Below are positions 18,529-28,818 of a DNA stretch of 64,000 bases, piece after piece (within the stretch, counting starts at the first letter, position 1; every line of letters begins with the position of its first letter). The stretch covers positions 1,054,001 to 1,118,000 of the forward strand of contig NZ_CP120373.1 of the NCBI RefSeq assembly GCF_029892065.1. Reading direction: 5' to 3'. The notes below the pieces were generated by a model, which had not been told where the DNA came from, did no database searches, and saw only the letters and a program-made list of their open reading frames with translations. The stretch is from Sinorhizobium garamanticum. Its GTDB lineage: Bacteria > Pseudomonadota > Alphaproteobacteria > Rhizobiales > Rhizobiaceae. Position numbers and translations under genes: made by a program.

Positions 18529-19686
18529 ATGATCGGACCTGTTTCTTGCATTCGCCTGATGCTTGCCTGCCTGGCAGGGACTGCGGTCCTGTGCGTCACT
18601 TCGCCTTCATTTTCCCAGCAGCAGGGAGCAGGTCAGGCAACGCCGCCTCCTGCGGTCGTCGTCGAGAAGGTCGAGGTTCAGCAGGTAAGTAACCCCGCGC
18701 GGTTTACGGCGCGCGTCGAGGCGATCGATGCGGTGGACATCCGGGCGCGCGTCACCGGCTTTTTGCGTGCCGCGGAATTCACGGATGGCCAGGCCGTCAA
18801 AACCGGGGACACACTGTTTGAAATCGAGCCGGATCAACTCGAGGCCTCGGTCGCTTCGGCGCGGGCGCAGGTCGCGCGCGCGGAAGCGACGCGGAAATCG
18901 GCCGAAAGGACCCTTGCGCGCAATCGGGACCTCTTCGCCCGCAACACCGTTTCGCGGGCCGTGCTGGATGATGCCCAGGCCGCCTTCGATGTCGCCGCCG
19001 CGGACGCGCTGGTGGCCGCGTCGGCTCTGAACACTGCTGAACTCAACCTGTCCTATACCCGTATCACGGCGCCGATCTCCGGCAGCATCGGCCGCGCGAT
19101 GTTCACGGTCGGCAACCTGGTCGGGCCCGATTCCGGTTCGCTGGCGCGAATCGTAAGTCTCGATCCGATTCGCGTGGCCTTTGCCATGACCGAGGGCCTG
19201 CTTGTCACTGCCCGGCAAGAGGAAGCAAGCGGAGGCCCGCTGGATCCGGGTGCATTCAAACTTTCGCTGCGTCTCGCGAACGGGACCGAATACGACGAGG
19301 CTGGTCGAATCGAGTTCGTCGAGAATGAGGTCGACCCGCAGACCGGAACAGTCACCGCTCGCGCGGTCTTTCCCAATCCTCATCACGTGCTGATCCCGGG
19401 ACAGTTCGTCACCCTCTCCATAGAGGAGAAGGAGATACCCAAACTGCCGGTGGTACCGCAAACGGCGGTGTTGCAGGATCGCGAGGGGCGCTTCGTCTAT
19501 CTGCTCGGCCAGAACAACACCGTCTCGCAACGGCGGATCGATACGGGCGCGCGTGTAAGCAACGGCTGGGCGGTTACTACGGGTCTCAACGGCGGCGAGC
19601 AGGTCGTCGTCCAGGGAATCCAGCGTCTCGCCGAGGGTATGACGGTACAGCCGAGCGAGGGCCAACCCCTGGATGGCGGCCCATGA
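18529..19686 (+). CDS. RND efflux periplasmic adaptor
   Basis: 385 residues with a signal peptide. An AcrA/MexA-type membrane fusion protein that links an inner-membrane RND pump to an outer-membrane channel. Lipoyl halves ([20 protein letters not shown] and [20 protein letters not shown]) flank an alpha-helical hairpin rich in Ala and Arg ([20 protein letters not shown]), followed by a beta-barrel. Its stop overlaps the pump start by four bases (ATGA). There is no lipobox cysteine, unlike smeA. Confidence 0.93.
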   Translation: MIGPVSCIRLMLACLAGTAVLCVTSPSFSQQQGAGQATPPPAVVVEKVEVQQVSNPARFTARVEAIDAVDIRARVTGFLRAAEFTDGQAVKTGDTLFEIEPDQLEASVASARAQVARAEATRKSAERTLARNRDLFARNTVSRAVLDDAQAAFDVAAADALVAASALNTAELNLSYTRITAPISGSIGRAMFTVGNLVGPDSGSLARIVSLDPIRVAFAMTEGLLVTARQEEASGGPLDPGAFKLSLRLANGTEYDEAGRIEFVENEVDPQTGTVTARAVFPNPHHVLIPGQFVTLSIEEKEIPKLPVVPQTAVLQDREGRFVYLLGQNNTVSQRRIDTGARVSNGWAVTTGLNGGEQVVVQGIQRLAEGMTVQPSEGQPLDGGP

Positions 19687-22600
19687 TCTCCGATCTGTTC
19701 ATTACCCGGACCCGGCTGGCGATCGTCATCTCGATCATCATTTCAATTGCCGGCGCGATCAGCATCTTTGCGCTGCCGGTGCAGCAGTATCCACAGATCA
19801 CACCGCCAACCGTGAGCGTCTCGGCAACCTATCCAGGCGCTAGCGCCGATGTGATTGCCGATGTCGTGGGCGGCCCGTTGGAAACGGCTATAAATGGCGT
19901 AGCCGACATGATGTACATGTCGTCGACAAGCTCGAATGCCGGGCAATATTCGCTTTCCGTGACCTTCGAAGTGGGCACCGATCCCGACATTGCGCAGGTA
20001 AACGTGCAGAACCGGGCGCAACTGGCGATTTCACAGCTCCCGTCCGCTGTAGCCCAGCAAGGCGTATCCGTGCGGTCGCGCTCGCCCGATTTCGTGCTCG
20101 GCATCGCCTTCTATTCGCCGGACGGCAAGCTCGACGCGCTCGAGATCACCAATTTCACCGCGACAACGCTCGTCGACGGGCTCTCGCGCGTGTCGGGCGT
20201 CGGTGAGGCCACCGTCGTCGGCGCGTCCGAATACTCGATGCGTGTGTGGCTCAACCCGACACGCATGGATGCGCTCGGCATCACAGCCGACGATGCGGCA
20301 GCTGCGATCCAGAGCCAAAATATCCAGGCTTCCCTCGGGCAGGCCGGCGCGCCCCCGGCGCAGGAGGGCACAGAGTTGCAGTATACTCTGGTCGCCCAAG
20401 GGCGGCTCATGAGCGCCGAGGAGTTCGGCGATATCGTCGTGCGTACCGGTGGGGCGGGCGCCGTCGTGCGGCTCAAAGACATTGCTCGAATCGAACTCGG
20501 TGCACGGAGCTATTCATCGAGCGCGTATTTCGGCGGGCGCGAAACGGCGATGCTGCAGATTAACCAGGCGCCTGGCGCCAACGCGATCCAGACGGCCAAT
20601 GCGGTGCTCGCCGAGCTCGAACGCCTTGCTCCAAGGTTCCCAGCCGGCCTTGAATACCAAGTCGTTTATGATGCGACGCGGTTCGTCCGGGCAAGCCTGT
20701 CGCTGATCGTCGAGATCCTCATCGAGGCTTTCCTGATCGTGCTCTTCATCACATTCCTGTTCCTGCAGGATTGGCGCGCCACCTTGGTTTCGGCGGTAGC
20801 CATCCCGGTTTCGATGCTCGGCGCCGTGGCCGTTCTGCTGGCCTTCGGATACTCGATAAATACGATCTCGCTGCTCGCCCTGGTGTTGGCGATCGGTTTG
20901 GTCGTCGACGACGCAATCCTTGTCGTCGAGAACGTCAAACACGTCATGGAAGACGACCCCGCCATCGATACGGCGGGTGCGACCCGCAAGGCGATGCGGC
21001 AGATCACGGGGCCGATCATCTCGACGACGCTGGTGCTGCTCGCCGTCGTAACACCGACCGGATTCCTGTCGGGCATCAACGGCCAGCTCTATCGTCAGTT
21101 TGCGGTCACATTGTCGGCCGCGCTGGTTCTCTCGTCCATAGTGGCGCTGACGCTCAGTCCGGCACTCAGCGCAATCCTTTTGAAACGCGGACAGGGCGGT
21201 TACCGGCGCGGTCCGCTCGGCTGGTTCACACGCGTCCTGAACGCGACGCGCGACGGCTACGGCCGCGCAGTCGCTTTCCTGGTGCGCCTGTGGATCATCC
21301 CCCTCGCCGCGCTTGCCGCCTGCTTCCTCGGCGCCTTCCTGCTGTTCACCCTCCTGCCCACCACCTTTATCCCCGACGAGGATCAGGGCGCCCTGTTCAT
21401 GGACATCCAGCTTCCGGACGCCGCCTCGCTTGATCGTACGCGGGCGGTCGTCAATGAGGTCGAGCGTGTGCTGTCGACGACGGCCGGCGTCGAAAACGTC
21501 GTCTCCGTCGCCGGCTTCAGTATCTTGCAAGGCACCGCCTCCCCCAATGGAGCGATGGTGATCGCGGCCCTCGACCCGTGGGGTGAGCGCGAGACGCCGG
21601 AATTGCAACTCAACGCCATCCTTGCAAAGTTGCGGGCGCAGTTCTCGACCATACCTGGAGCCAATATCGCCGCCTTTGCACCACCGGCGATTGCCGGAAT
21701 CGGCGCGGTCGGCGGTCTCGACCTGCGCCTGCAGGCGCTGGAGGGGCAGCGGCCGGAAGAGATCGCCCAGGTGGTGCGCGCATTCGTTTCCGAGATAAGC
21801 CAGCAGCCGGAAGTCGCCGGTGCGACGACGACCTTCAGCGCCGACGTGCCGCAGATATATGTTGACGTCGACCGCATCCGCGCAGAGGCCCTGGGCGTGA
21901 GCGTAGCCGACATCTATTCGACGATCGGCGCGAGCTTCGGCTCTCGCTACGTGAACGATTTCACACTGCAGGGGCGCGTCTTCCAGGTGAATCTCCAGGC
22001 TGACGCCGAGCACCGCGCGGATGCGCAGGACATCCTCAATCTCCATGTCCGCAACCGCACGGGCGCGATGGTGCCGCTCAGAACAGTGGTGTCGACAACG
22101 ACTGTTCTCGCGCCCTTCGTCATCTCCCGTTACAATCTGTCGGTGGCAGCCCAGATAAACGGGCAAGCCGCGCCCGGTGGCAGCTCGGGAGCAGCCATGG
22201 ACGCGATCGAACGCGTGGCGGCACAGGAACTGCCGGCGGGATACGGGTTCGAGTGGTCCGGTCTGTCGTTTCAGGAACGGCGCAGCAGCGGACAGGAGCC
22301 CATCATCTTCGGGCTAGCCTTTCTGTTCGCTTACCTGCTCCTCGTCGCACAATACGAAAGCTGGACGCTGCCCATCGCCGTCATCCTGTCACTCGGCGCC
22401 GCCCTGTTCGGCGCGACCGGAGCGCTCATGCTTTTCGGGCTGCAGAACAGCCTCTACGCGCAGATCGCCATCGTGCTCTTGATCGGGCTCGCGTCGAAGA
22501 ACGCCATCCTGATCGTCGAATTCGCCAAGGAACGCCACGAGGAAGGGCAGTCTATCGCCGATGCCGCACGGCTCGGCGCCGAACAGCGCTTCCGCGCGGT

Positions 22601-22826
22601 GATGATGACCGCAGTCTCCTTCATCTTCGGCATCGTGCCCCTCGCGGTCGCGACGGGCGCGGGAGCCGGCGCCGGTCGAGCGGTCGGCGTCACCATCCTG
22701 GGCGGCATGGTGGGGGCAACGACGATCGGCCTCTTCATCATCCCGACCTTGTTTGCCGTGACCGAGCGCGTTGCGGAATGGGTTTCCACGCGAACGAAGG
22801 CCGCGACGGAGCCGCCCGTGACATAG
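19683..22826 (+). CDS. RND multidrug efflux pump (HAE1 type)
   Basis: 1047 residues, normal AcrB length, with twelve membrane helices and two large periplasmic loops. The TM4 proton-relay pair is in [17 protein letters not shown] and the TM10 Lys in [13 protein letters not shown]. The N-terminus has [20 protein letters not shown], typical of HAE1. There is no outer-membrane channel gene in the cluster, so it must borrow a TolC. It is the second such pump in the window (compare smeB) and is set among arginine deiminase and HdeD genes. Confidence 0.95.
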   Translation: MISDLFITRTRLAIVISIIISIAGAISIFALPVQQYPQITPPTVSVSATYPGASADVIADVVGGPLETAINGVADMMYMSSTSSNAGQYSLSVTFEVGTDPDIAQVNVQNRAQLAISQLPSAVAQQGVSVRSRSPDFVLGIAFYSPDGKLDALEITNFTATTLVDGLSRVSGVGEATVVGASEYSMRVWLNPTRMDALGITADDAAAAIQSQNIQASLGQAGAPPAQEGTELQYTLVAQGRLMSAEEFGDIVVRTGGAGAVVRLKDIARIELGARSYSSSAYFGGRETAMLQINQAPGANAIQTANAVLAELERLAPRFPAGLEYQVVYDATRFVRASLSLIVEILIEAFLIVLFITFLFLQDWRATLVSAVAIPVSMLGAVAVLLAFGYSINTISLLALVLAIGLVVDDAILVVENVKHVMEDDPAIDTAGATRKAMRQITGPIISTTLVLLAVVTPTGFLSGINGQLYRQFAVTLSAALVLSSIVALTLSPALSAILLKRGQGGYRRGPLGWFTRVLNATRDGYGRAVAFLVRLWIIPLAALAACFLGAFLLFTLLPTTFIPDEDQGALFMDIQLPDAASLDRTRAVVNEVERVLSTTAGVENVVSVAGFSILQGTASPNGAMVIAALDPWGERETPELQLNAILAKLRAQFSTIPGANIAAFAPPAIAGIGAVGGLDLRLQALEGQRPEEIAQVVRAFVSEISQQPEVAGATTTFSADVPQIYVDVDRIRAEALGVSVADIYSTIGASFGSRYVNDFTLQGRVFQVNLQADAEHRADAQDILNLHVRNRTGAMVPLRTVVSTTTVLAPFVISRYNLSVAAQINGQAAPGGSSGAAMDAIERVAAQELPAGYGFEWSGLSFQERRSSGQEPIIFGLAFLFAYLLLVAQYESWTLPIAVILSLGAALFGATGALMLFGLQNSLYAQIAIVLLIGLASKNAILIVEFAKERHEEGQSIADAARLGAEQRFRAVMMTAVSFIFGIVPLAVATGAGAGAGRAVGVTILGGMVGATTIGLFIIPTLFAVTERVAEWVSTRTKAATEPPVT

Positions 22827-22929
22827 CCGCAACACCGGACCAGCGCGGCTTGGAGGTGTGTCACCACACAGGACGGCGGGTGGGCGCCCGCGAGCGATGG
22901 AAGATTTGAACCCAACAGAGGAGGAAGAC

Positions 22930-23484
22930 ATGACCACCTACGATTCTGGAACGTCCACGACTCTCTCCGCGCCGCCGACCTGGCTTCGTGTCCTACTCGG
23001 GATCGTCCTGCTCCTCGGAGGCATATTCGTGCTGGGTGACGTCGCATTGGCCACGCTCGTCAGCACACTGCTCATCGGCTTTACGGCGATTGCCGTCGGC
23101 GCATTCGAAATTGTTCACGCCTTCTGGACGAAGGGCTGGGGCGGCTTCTTATGGCAGATCCTGCTCGGGGTTCTCTACGTGATCTTCGGCTGGATGGTGG
23201 TGAACCAACCCATCTCGGGCGCTCTGGTCCTTACCTTCATCCTCGGGCTGGTGTTCCTGGCGTCGGGCATCGTGCGGGTGATTGTCGCCGTCAGGCATTG
23301 GAGCGGTGGCGGCTGGCTGATGCTCATCTCAGCAATCTTCGGCATTCTGGCCGGGCTAATCATCGTCTCGGGCTGGCCGGCGACAAGCATTTGGGTACTC
23401 GGGCTTCTGCTGGGGATCGACCTTATTTTCCACGGACTTGCATGGTTGACCCACGCGTGGTCACCGTCGACGCAGCCGGCGTAA
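22930..23484 (+). CDS. HdeD-family (DUF308) membrane protein, copy 2
   Basis: 184 residues from MTTYDSGTSTT. Six membrane segments; typical motifs are GFTAIAVGAFEIVHAFWTKG and WGGFLWQILLGVLYVIFGW. It is closest to the broken third copy at 25733. A GAGGAGGAAG ribosome binding site sits just before the ATG, so the longer in-frame start at 22858 is unnecessary. It follows the RND pump by about 100 bp. Confidence 0.9.
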   Translation: MTTYDSGTSTTLSAPPTWLRVLLGIVLLLGGIFVLGDVALATLVSTLLIGFTAIAVGAFEIVHAFWTKGWGGFLWQILLGVLYVIFGWMVVNQPISGALVLTFILGLVFLASGIVRVIVAVRHWSGGGWLMLISAIFGILAGLIIVSGWPATSIWVLGLLLGIDLIFHGLAWLTHAWSPSTQPA

Positions 23485-23625
23485 CGGGGCCTCGACCGGC
23501 CCTTGCAAGCACGTCACCGCCCCTGGCAAATCGGCGCCGCCGTCGACCCGGACAAGAGCGCTGCGGACGAGAGCGCGCCGATCCGGAGGCGGACGGCTTG
23601 TGCGCGCAGCAGGCGTCCGGACCCC

Positions 23626-24831
23626 CTATCTCACCATAAACGTGATGATTCCGGCATTGGCGATGTCGATGAAGAATGCCGATACCAGCGGCAGAATGAT
23701 GAAGGCGATTGGAGCAGCGCCGTGGGTCTTCGTCACCGCGGCCATGTTGGCAATCGCGGTTGGGGTCGCACCGAGTGAGATGCCGGCGAAGCCCGCCGAA
23801 ATCACCGCGGCGTTGTAGCTGCGCCCCATTGCCGGGAAAACGACGAACAAGATGTAGGCGACCGCGGTCACGGTCTGCAGTGCCAGCACAACAAGAATCG
23901 ACAATCCGAGGCCTTGCAGCGTCCAGAGCTGCAGGCTCATGAGCGACATCGCGAGAAAGATGTTCAGCGAAAGATCGGATATCAGCGAAAGCGGCCGGGT
24001 CCTCGTTGGCCAGGGCAGCCGCGGTGCGAGGAGCGGGACCGTGTTGGTCAACAGGATTGCAAGAAACATGCAAACGACGAAGAGCGGAAGCTTGATGCCA
24101 AGCTCGACGACCAGTTCGTGCAGCAGGTAGCCGCCAATGACCGCAATATTCATCACAAGCAACGTTTGCAGCACGGATTGGTAGCTCACCTCGTCTGCGT
24201 GCCGATCGGCCTGTTCGTTGGAAACCCCGACGATCAACTCCTCATCCATTTTCCCGTGAAGGCCATTGCGCGAGACGAGATGACGCGCAATCGGTCCGCC
24301 CAGAATGCTCGCGATCACGAGGCCGAGCGTCGCACTGGCAATCCCGACTTCCATTGAATTGGCGAGGCCGAAGCGGGTGGAGATCGTCGGTGCCCAGGCA
24401 ATGGTGGTGCCGTGCCCGCCGACAAGCGAGGCTGAGCCGAGCAGGATCGAGAAACCGGCAGGTAGGCCGAGCAACGCCGTGCCGCCGACGGCGACCACGC
24501 TCTGGATGAAAAGAAAAGCGAGCGTCAGCGCCAGGAGGACGAGAAAGGGCCGCCCGCCGGCGATCAGGTCGGAGAGCCGCGCATTCAGCCCCACGCCGGT
24601 GAAAAAGTACAATAGCAGTAGGTCGCGCGCGCCGAGTGCAAAGTGTATTTCGGTGTCAAATAGTGCGTATGCCAGCAATGTCAGAAACGCGGAAATGAGG
24701 CCTCCGGTGACAGCCTCCGGGATGTTCCAACGCGAAAGGGCCGTGACCGACCTGTTTAGCCGACTGCCGACGAAGAAAACCAGGATCGATATGGTGAACG
24801 TCAGGAAAGCGGGAACCTGCAATGCCGACAT
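23626..24831 (-). CDS. gltS: Sodium/glutamate symporter GltS
   Basis: 401 residues with about ten to twelve membrane helices. The two re-entrant motifs of the family are visible: ASLVGGHGTTIAWAPTI in the first half and SAGFAGISLGATPTAIANM in the second. It imports glutamate with sodium. It is transcribed against its neighbours; within a block holding arginine deiminase and HdeD proteins, a glutamate role in acid or osmotic stress is plausible but inferred. Confidence 0.93.
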   Translation of the reverse strand: MSALQVPAFLTFTISILVFFVGSRLNRSVTALSRWNIPEAVTGGLISAFLTLLAYALFDTEIHFALGARDLLLLYFFTGVGLNARLSDLIAGGRPFLVLLALTLAFLFIQSVVAVGGTALLGLPAGFSILLGSASLVGGHGTTIAWAPTISTRFGLANSMEVGIASATLGLVIASILGGPIARHLVSRNGLHGKMDEELIVGVSNEQADRHADEVSYQSVLQTLLVMNIAVIGGYLLHELVVELGIKLPLFVVCMFLAILLTNTVPLLAPRLPWPTRTRPLSLISDLSLNIFLAMSLMSLQLWTLQGLGLSILVVLALQTVTAVAYILFVVFPAMGRSYNAAVISAGFAGISLGATPTAIANMAAVTKTHGAAPIAFIILPLVSAFFIDIANAGIITFMVR

Positions 24832-24911
24832 ATTCTTTCCCCGTGTGGTCGCGCTTCAAGCCCCCGCGTGCACTCCTCCGGGAGGGGCGTCGTGTGCCGG
24901 CCGGGCCGCGA

Positions 24912-25256
24912 GACAATCGATTCCCTCTAGGAATTTTGAAGATTACACGTTAGCATTGCGCTCGGGCAATCCAAGCATGTTATGGAAGTGGTGCCAGGAG
25001 CGGATAACCGCTTCAAGTCATAGGCAAGTTCCACAAGTTCATCCGGCATCACCAGCGGTACCCAGATCTGATCGGCGTCCGCACCGGCGCGGACGGCCCC
25101 TACATCGGTCAACCAGGGAGTAGCGCGATGGCGACCAAAGCTGAGCAGAAGCTGTTCCTGTTCGCTCTGACCGCGATGGTTGTCGGCTCGATGGTCGGCG
25201 CAGGCATCTTCTCGCTCCCGCGGACATTCGGCATTGCGACAGGGCCGTTCGGCGCG
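24912..25256 (+). repeat. Second copy of the arcD leader plus arcD 5' end
   Basis: Matches about 14920-15258 at roughly 85-90% identity by eye, starting near AATCGATT...CTAGGAATTTTG and ending abruptly after GGGCCGTTCGGCGC. It includes the inverted-repeat hairpin and the ribosome binding site. It stands as a direct repeat about 10 kb from the first copy, bracketing arcD2-arcA-hdeD-RND-hdeD-gltS. Confidence 0.9.
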
Positions 25257-25259
25257 TGA
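25128..25259 (+). pseudogene. Truncated arcD remnant (43 codons)
   Basis: Reads [20 protein letters not shown], then [15 protein letters not shown], and ends GPFGA followed by a stop made at the junction (GGCGCGTGA). It is identical in design to the first 43 residues of the arcD at 15134, with a few changes. The remaining 430 codons are absent. The reading frame is intact up to the break, so the loss was a clean deletion or partial duplication. Confidence 0.92.
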
Positions 25260-25297
25260 TCTTGCAGAGATTGGCCACTCTCACAAAGGAGCATGCC

Positions 25298-25588
25298 ATG
25301 ATCAGAAGGATAATACTTCCTCTCACACTTGCGACAGTGGCCGCCATTGCCGTTGGCTGCGCGACCGAACAGAATCAACGCGGCTTGAGCGGAGCTCTGA
25401 TCGGTGCCGGAACAGGGGCGGTTGCGGGCCAGCTGATTGGGCGGAACACAACGAGCACGGTTGCCGGTGCGGCTGGCGGAGCTCTGGTGGGAGCCGCGAT
25501 CGGGACTGCGACAACCCCGTCCTACAATCGTGGCAACTGCAGATACAGACAACCGGACGGCACAATCATCATCGCGCGGTGCCGGTAA
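25298..25588 (+). CDS. Glycine-zipper lipoprotein
   Basis: 96 residues. A signal peptide with lipobox AVGC (LATVAAIAVGCATEQN) predicts an outer-membrane or periplasmic lipoprotein. The middle is a glycine-zipper with repeated G-A-x-x-G spacing: GALIGAGTGAVAGQLIG and GAAGGALVGAAIGTATT. The short tail ends RQPDGTIIIARCR. Similar small proteins (YMGG/OmpA-like glycine zipper) are stress-associated. The ATG at 25298 follows AAAGGAG by eight bases. Confidence 0.85.
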   Translation: MIRRIILPLTLATVAAIAVGCATEQNQRGLSGALIGAGTGAVAGQLIGRNTTSTVAGAAGGALVGAAIGTATTPSYNRGNCRYRQPDGTIIIARCR

Positions 25589-25732
25589 AACCGCCCCGCC
25601 TCGCGCTCGGTGCAATCTCACATGAGGGACGGCGAGCGGATTGCCGTCGAGTGCCTGCGCTGATCGTCGTGCACCGCTCTTGCCTGTGCCCGCATCATAA
25701 CGGGAACGAGCAGCCGGAGCGACGAGGAAGCC

Positions 25733-26474
25733 ATGGCATCTTACGACACCATGCCGCGCAATGCAGGTGGCGACCCGAGCAGCCCCCCGGCTTCGGTTCG
25801 CGTCGTGCTGGGCGGCGTCATGATTCCGGCGGGATTGGTCGTCCTAGCGGATGTGGCGTTTGCGTCGATCGTTACTCCAGTCTTCATCGGAACCGCTGCG
25901 ATCCTGGTCGGCACATTCGAAGTCATCTACGCCTTCTGGGCGAGAAGATGGGGTGCCCTGTCATGGCAGACGCTGCTGGGATTTCTCTATATCGCTCTCG
26001 GCTTGATGCTCACCGACGTCGCCGGATCGAGTGTGATGCAGTTCCTACAGCGCCGCGCGTCTTCTCGGACGCGCAAAGGTCGCTGTAGCACTTTGAATTG
26101 CTGCATGTTTTTATCCTTAAATCGGCTACGATTTAAGGAAACATGCAGTAGCATCCTTCGCGACCCGGTCTGCACGCACACATGAACTGTTTCAAACCTA
26201 CGCGATCGGCCTGCTGTTTATATTCTCGGGCATCGTTAGGATCCTGCTCAGCATAAGCCACTGGCGTGAGGCAGGATGGACCATGATGCTGTCGGGAGCC
26301 TTCGGCGCCGGCGCAGGGTTGGTCATCTTGGCCGGGTTCCCGAAAATGGCTCTTTGGGTCCTTGCGCTCTTGCTCGGGATCGATTTCCTGGCGCATGGCG
26401 CGGCGTGGCTGAGATTTGCATTTTTCCCTCGGCCGAATACGGGTGGAGACAACGCGGTACCACCGCCCGTATGA
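25733..26474 (+). pseudogene. HdeD-family gene, copy 3, interrupted by a mosaic repeat
   Basis: The 5' part (from MASYDTMPRNAGG to LGLMLTDVAGSS) and the 3' part (from HELFQTYAIGLLFIFSGIVR to RPNTGGDNAVPPPV) align to the two halves of the intact copy at 22930, but they lie in different frames. Between them sits a complete mosaic repeat of about 108 bp. Reading through the repeat gives a 150-residue chimera ending at 26185 with a nonsense tail. About half of the six-helix protein is lost, so it is probably non-functional. Confidence 0.88.
26045..26153 (+). repeat. Mosaic repeat inserted in the third hdeD gene
   Basis: Full-length element: CTACAGCGCCGCGCGTC hairpin closing with GGTCGCTGTAG, then CACTTTGAATTGCTGCATG, then AAATCGGCTACGATTTAAGG and AAACATGCAGTAG. 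It lies within coding sequence, which shows that these elements move or spread. Confidence 0.93.
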
Positions 26475-26610
26475 CCTGATTGCCGAAGGATGCTCCGTCA
26501 ACCGCAAAGGGCGGCGTCAACTCCTGACTGGGGGTTACCTAACAACGGAGACGCACTGGCAAACCCGCACGCAGTCGTTCGCAGACGTCGACAAGAGGGA
26601 CGAATGGCCC

Positions 26611-28818
26611 CTACCGCTTCCACCGCAGGAAGACCGTCGCAAGCGGCGGCAGTGTGAGAAGGATGGAGAATTCCTTGCCGTGCGCCGGCTGACGTTCAGT
26701 CCAGGCTTCAGCCTGCCCGAGATTGGATCCTCCATAGATCGCCGCGTCGGTGTTGAGCACAACCTCATAGCGCCCGTCGATCGGCACGCCAACACGATAA
26801 TCGTGCCGCGGCACCGGGGTGAGATTGGACATAATCAGGAATTGCGAGGAGCGGTCTTGCGAACTGCGGAGCATGCCGTAGATGGAGTTTTCGGCATCGT
26901 CAGCGACCGCCCATTCGAAGCCAGCCGGGTTAAGGTCGCCGAACTGCAGCGCAGGTTCTCGCACATAGAGCCCGTTGAGATCGCGGATCAACTGCTGAAT
27001 GCCCGCATGTTCGGGCCGGTCAAGCAGGTCCCAGTGCACAGAGCCGTCATGGCTCCATTCGCCTTCCTGGGCAAGCTCGCCGCCCATGAAGAGCAGTTTC
27101 TTGCCTGGATGCCCCCACATGAAGCCGTAGTAGGCGCGCAGGTTCGCAAGCCTCTGCCACTGATCGCCGGGCATCTTCCCGAGCAAAGAGCCTTTGCCGT
27201 GCACCACCTCGTCATGGGAGAGCGGCAGCATGAACCGTTCGGAATAGGCGTAGATCATGCCGAAGGTCATCGCGCCGTGGTGGTATTTGCGGTGGACCGG
27301 TTCCTCCTGCATGTAGTGCAGCGTGTCATGCATCCAGCCCATGTTCCATTTGAAATCAAAGCCGAGGCCGCCCTCCTCGGGCGCCTTGGTAACGTCCGGC
27401 CAGGCGGTCGACTCTTCCGCGGCGGTAAAGGCATGCGGGCAGCGCTGATGGATGATGCTGTTCAAGTGCTTGAAGAACTCCACCGCTTCAAGGTTCTCGC
27501 GACCACCATATTGATTGGGTATCCATTGACCCTCCTCGCGGCTGTAGTCCCGGTAGAGCATCGAGGCGACTGCGTCCACACGCAACGCATCCACATGATA
27601 GTGCTCCAGCCATTCCAACGCGCTCGCAATCAGGAACCCTTTCACCTCGTTGCGGCCGAGATTGTAAATCAGCGTGTTCCAGTCCCTGTGGAAACCCTCG
27701 CGTGGATCCTCATGCTCGTAGAGTGCGGTGCCGTCGAAACAGGCGAGCCCCCAGACATCGGTGGGAAAATGCGCCGGCACCCAGTCGAGGATGACGCCGA
27801 TGCCAGCGGCATGGCAGCGGTCAACGAAATAGGCAAAATCCTCCGGTGTGCCGTAACGACCGGTGGGAGCGAAAAGGCCGAGCGGCTGGTAGCCCCAAGA
27901 GCCGCCGAAGGGATGCTCCATGATCGGCAGGAATTCGATGTGCGTGAAGCCGAGATCCCGCGCATAGGGGATCAGCCGCTGGCTGAGTTCGACCCAGTCG
28001 AGCGGCCGGTTTCTCTCCTCAGCGAGCCTCAGCCAGGACCCGGGATGCACCTCGTAGACCGAGATCGCGCCTTCGCCCCACTGTTCGGCGCGGCGGGCGC
28101 GCATCCAGTCCTCGTCGCTCCAGCGGAAAGGTTTCGACGAAGCGACGATCGAAGCCGTCGAGGGTGCGGCTTCGCTGGCGCGGGCAACCGGATCCGCTCT
28201 CTGCGGCAGGAGATTGCCATGAGCGTCGAGCAGCTCGAATTTGTAGCGCTCTCCATGCGTGAGGCGCGGAATGAAGATTTCCCATACACCGGCCGATGGC
28301 CGCAATCGCATAGGATGTCGGCGACCATCCCAACTGTTGAAATCGCCGATGACGGAAACGCGCCGCGCATTGGGTGCCCATACGGAAAAACGCACGCCCT
28401 GGACACCATCGACCTCCATCGGAATGGCACCCAGTGTACGGCCGAGATCGTAATGGGTGCCCTGGGAGATCAGATGCAGATCCAGGTCACCGAGCAGCAG
28501 GCCAAAGGAATAGGGGTCCTCCGTCTCCTGCACGGCATCGGGCCAATGGATGCGAAGGCGGTAACTGGCCGCGCCACCGATTGCACCGGCGAAAAGTCCG
28601 CCGTCGTGAATCATCTCCAGCCTCGTGAGCGCTCGCTTGGTATCGGACTCAACCACGTCCACGGAGACGGCGCCGGGCAAAAAGGTCCTTACGACGTTGA
28701 GATCGTCATATCGATGGCGACCGAGGATAGAGAAAGGATCGCCATGCCGACCTTCGACGAGAGCCTGAAGGCCTTCAGCGACGGTGCCGATCATCAGGTC
28801 TGCGCGCTCATATCTCAT
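26611..28818 (-). CDS. glgB: 1,4-alpha-glucan branching enzyme
   Basis: 735 residues. It introduces alpha-1,6 branches into alpha-1,4-glucan. An N-terminal CBM48-like domain ([20 protein letters not shown]) precedes the GH13 barrel: nucleophile Asp in [17 protein letters not shown], acid/base Glu in [10 protein letters not shown], and third Asp in [12 protein letters not shown]. It is the last gene of the glgE-treS/mak-glgB operon; its ATG overlaps the treS stop by four bases. Together they form a complete GlgE pathway. Confidence 0.96.
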   Translation of the reverse strand: MRYERADLMIGTVAEGLQALVEGRHGDPFSILGRHRYDDLNVVRTFLPGAVSVDVVESDTKRALTRLEMIHDGGLFAGAIGGAASYRLRIHWPDAVQETEDPYSFGLLLGDLDLHLISQGTHYDLGRTLGAIPMEVDGVQGVRFSVWAPNARRVSVIGDFNSWDGRRHPMRLRPSAGVWEIFIPRLTHGERYKFELLDAHGNLLPQRADPVARASEAAPSTASIVASSKPFRWSDEDWMRARRAEQWGEGAISVYEVHPGSWLRLAEERNRPLDWVELSQRLIPYARDLGFTHIEFLPIMEHPFGGSWGYQPLGLFAPTGRYGTPEDFAYFVDRCHAAGIGVILDWVPAHFPTDVWGLACFDGTALYEHEDPREGFHRDWNTLIYNLGRNEVKGFLIASALEWLEHYHVDALRVDAVASMLYRDYSREEGQWIPNQYGGRENLEAVEFFKHLNSIIHQRCPHAFTAAEESTAWPDVTKAPEEGGLGFDFKWNMGWMHDTLHYMQEEPVHRKYHHGAMTFGMIYAYSERFMLPLSHDEVVHGKGSLLGKMPGDQWQRLANLRAYYGFMWGHPGKKLLFMGGELAQEGEWSHDGSVHWDLLDRPEHAGIQQLIRDLNGLYVREPALQFGDLNPAGFEWAVADDAENSIYGMLRSSQDRSSQFLIMSNLTPVPRHDYRVGVPIDGRYEVVLNTDAAIYGGSNLGQAEAWTERQPAHGKEFSILLTLPPLATVFLRWKR

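Noticed and set aside
20514..22166. Minus-strand ORF of 550 codons opposite the first RND pump
   Set aside because: Antisense shadow with the same biased composition; no start signal or neighbour supports it.
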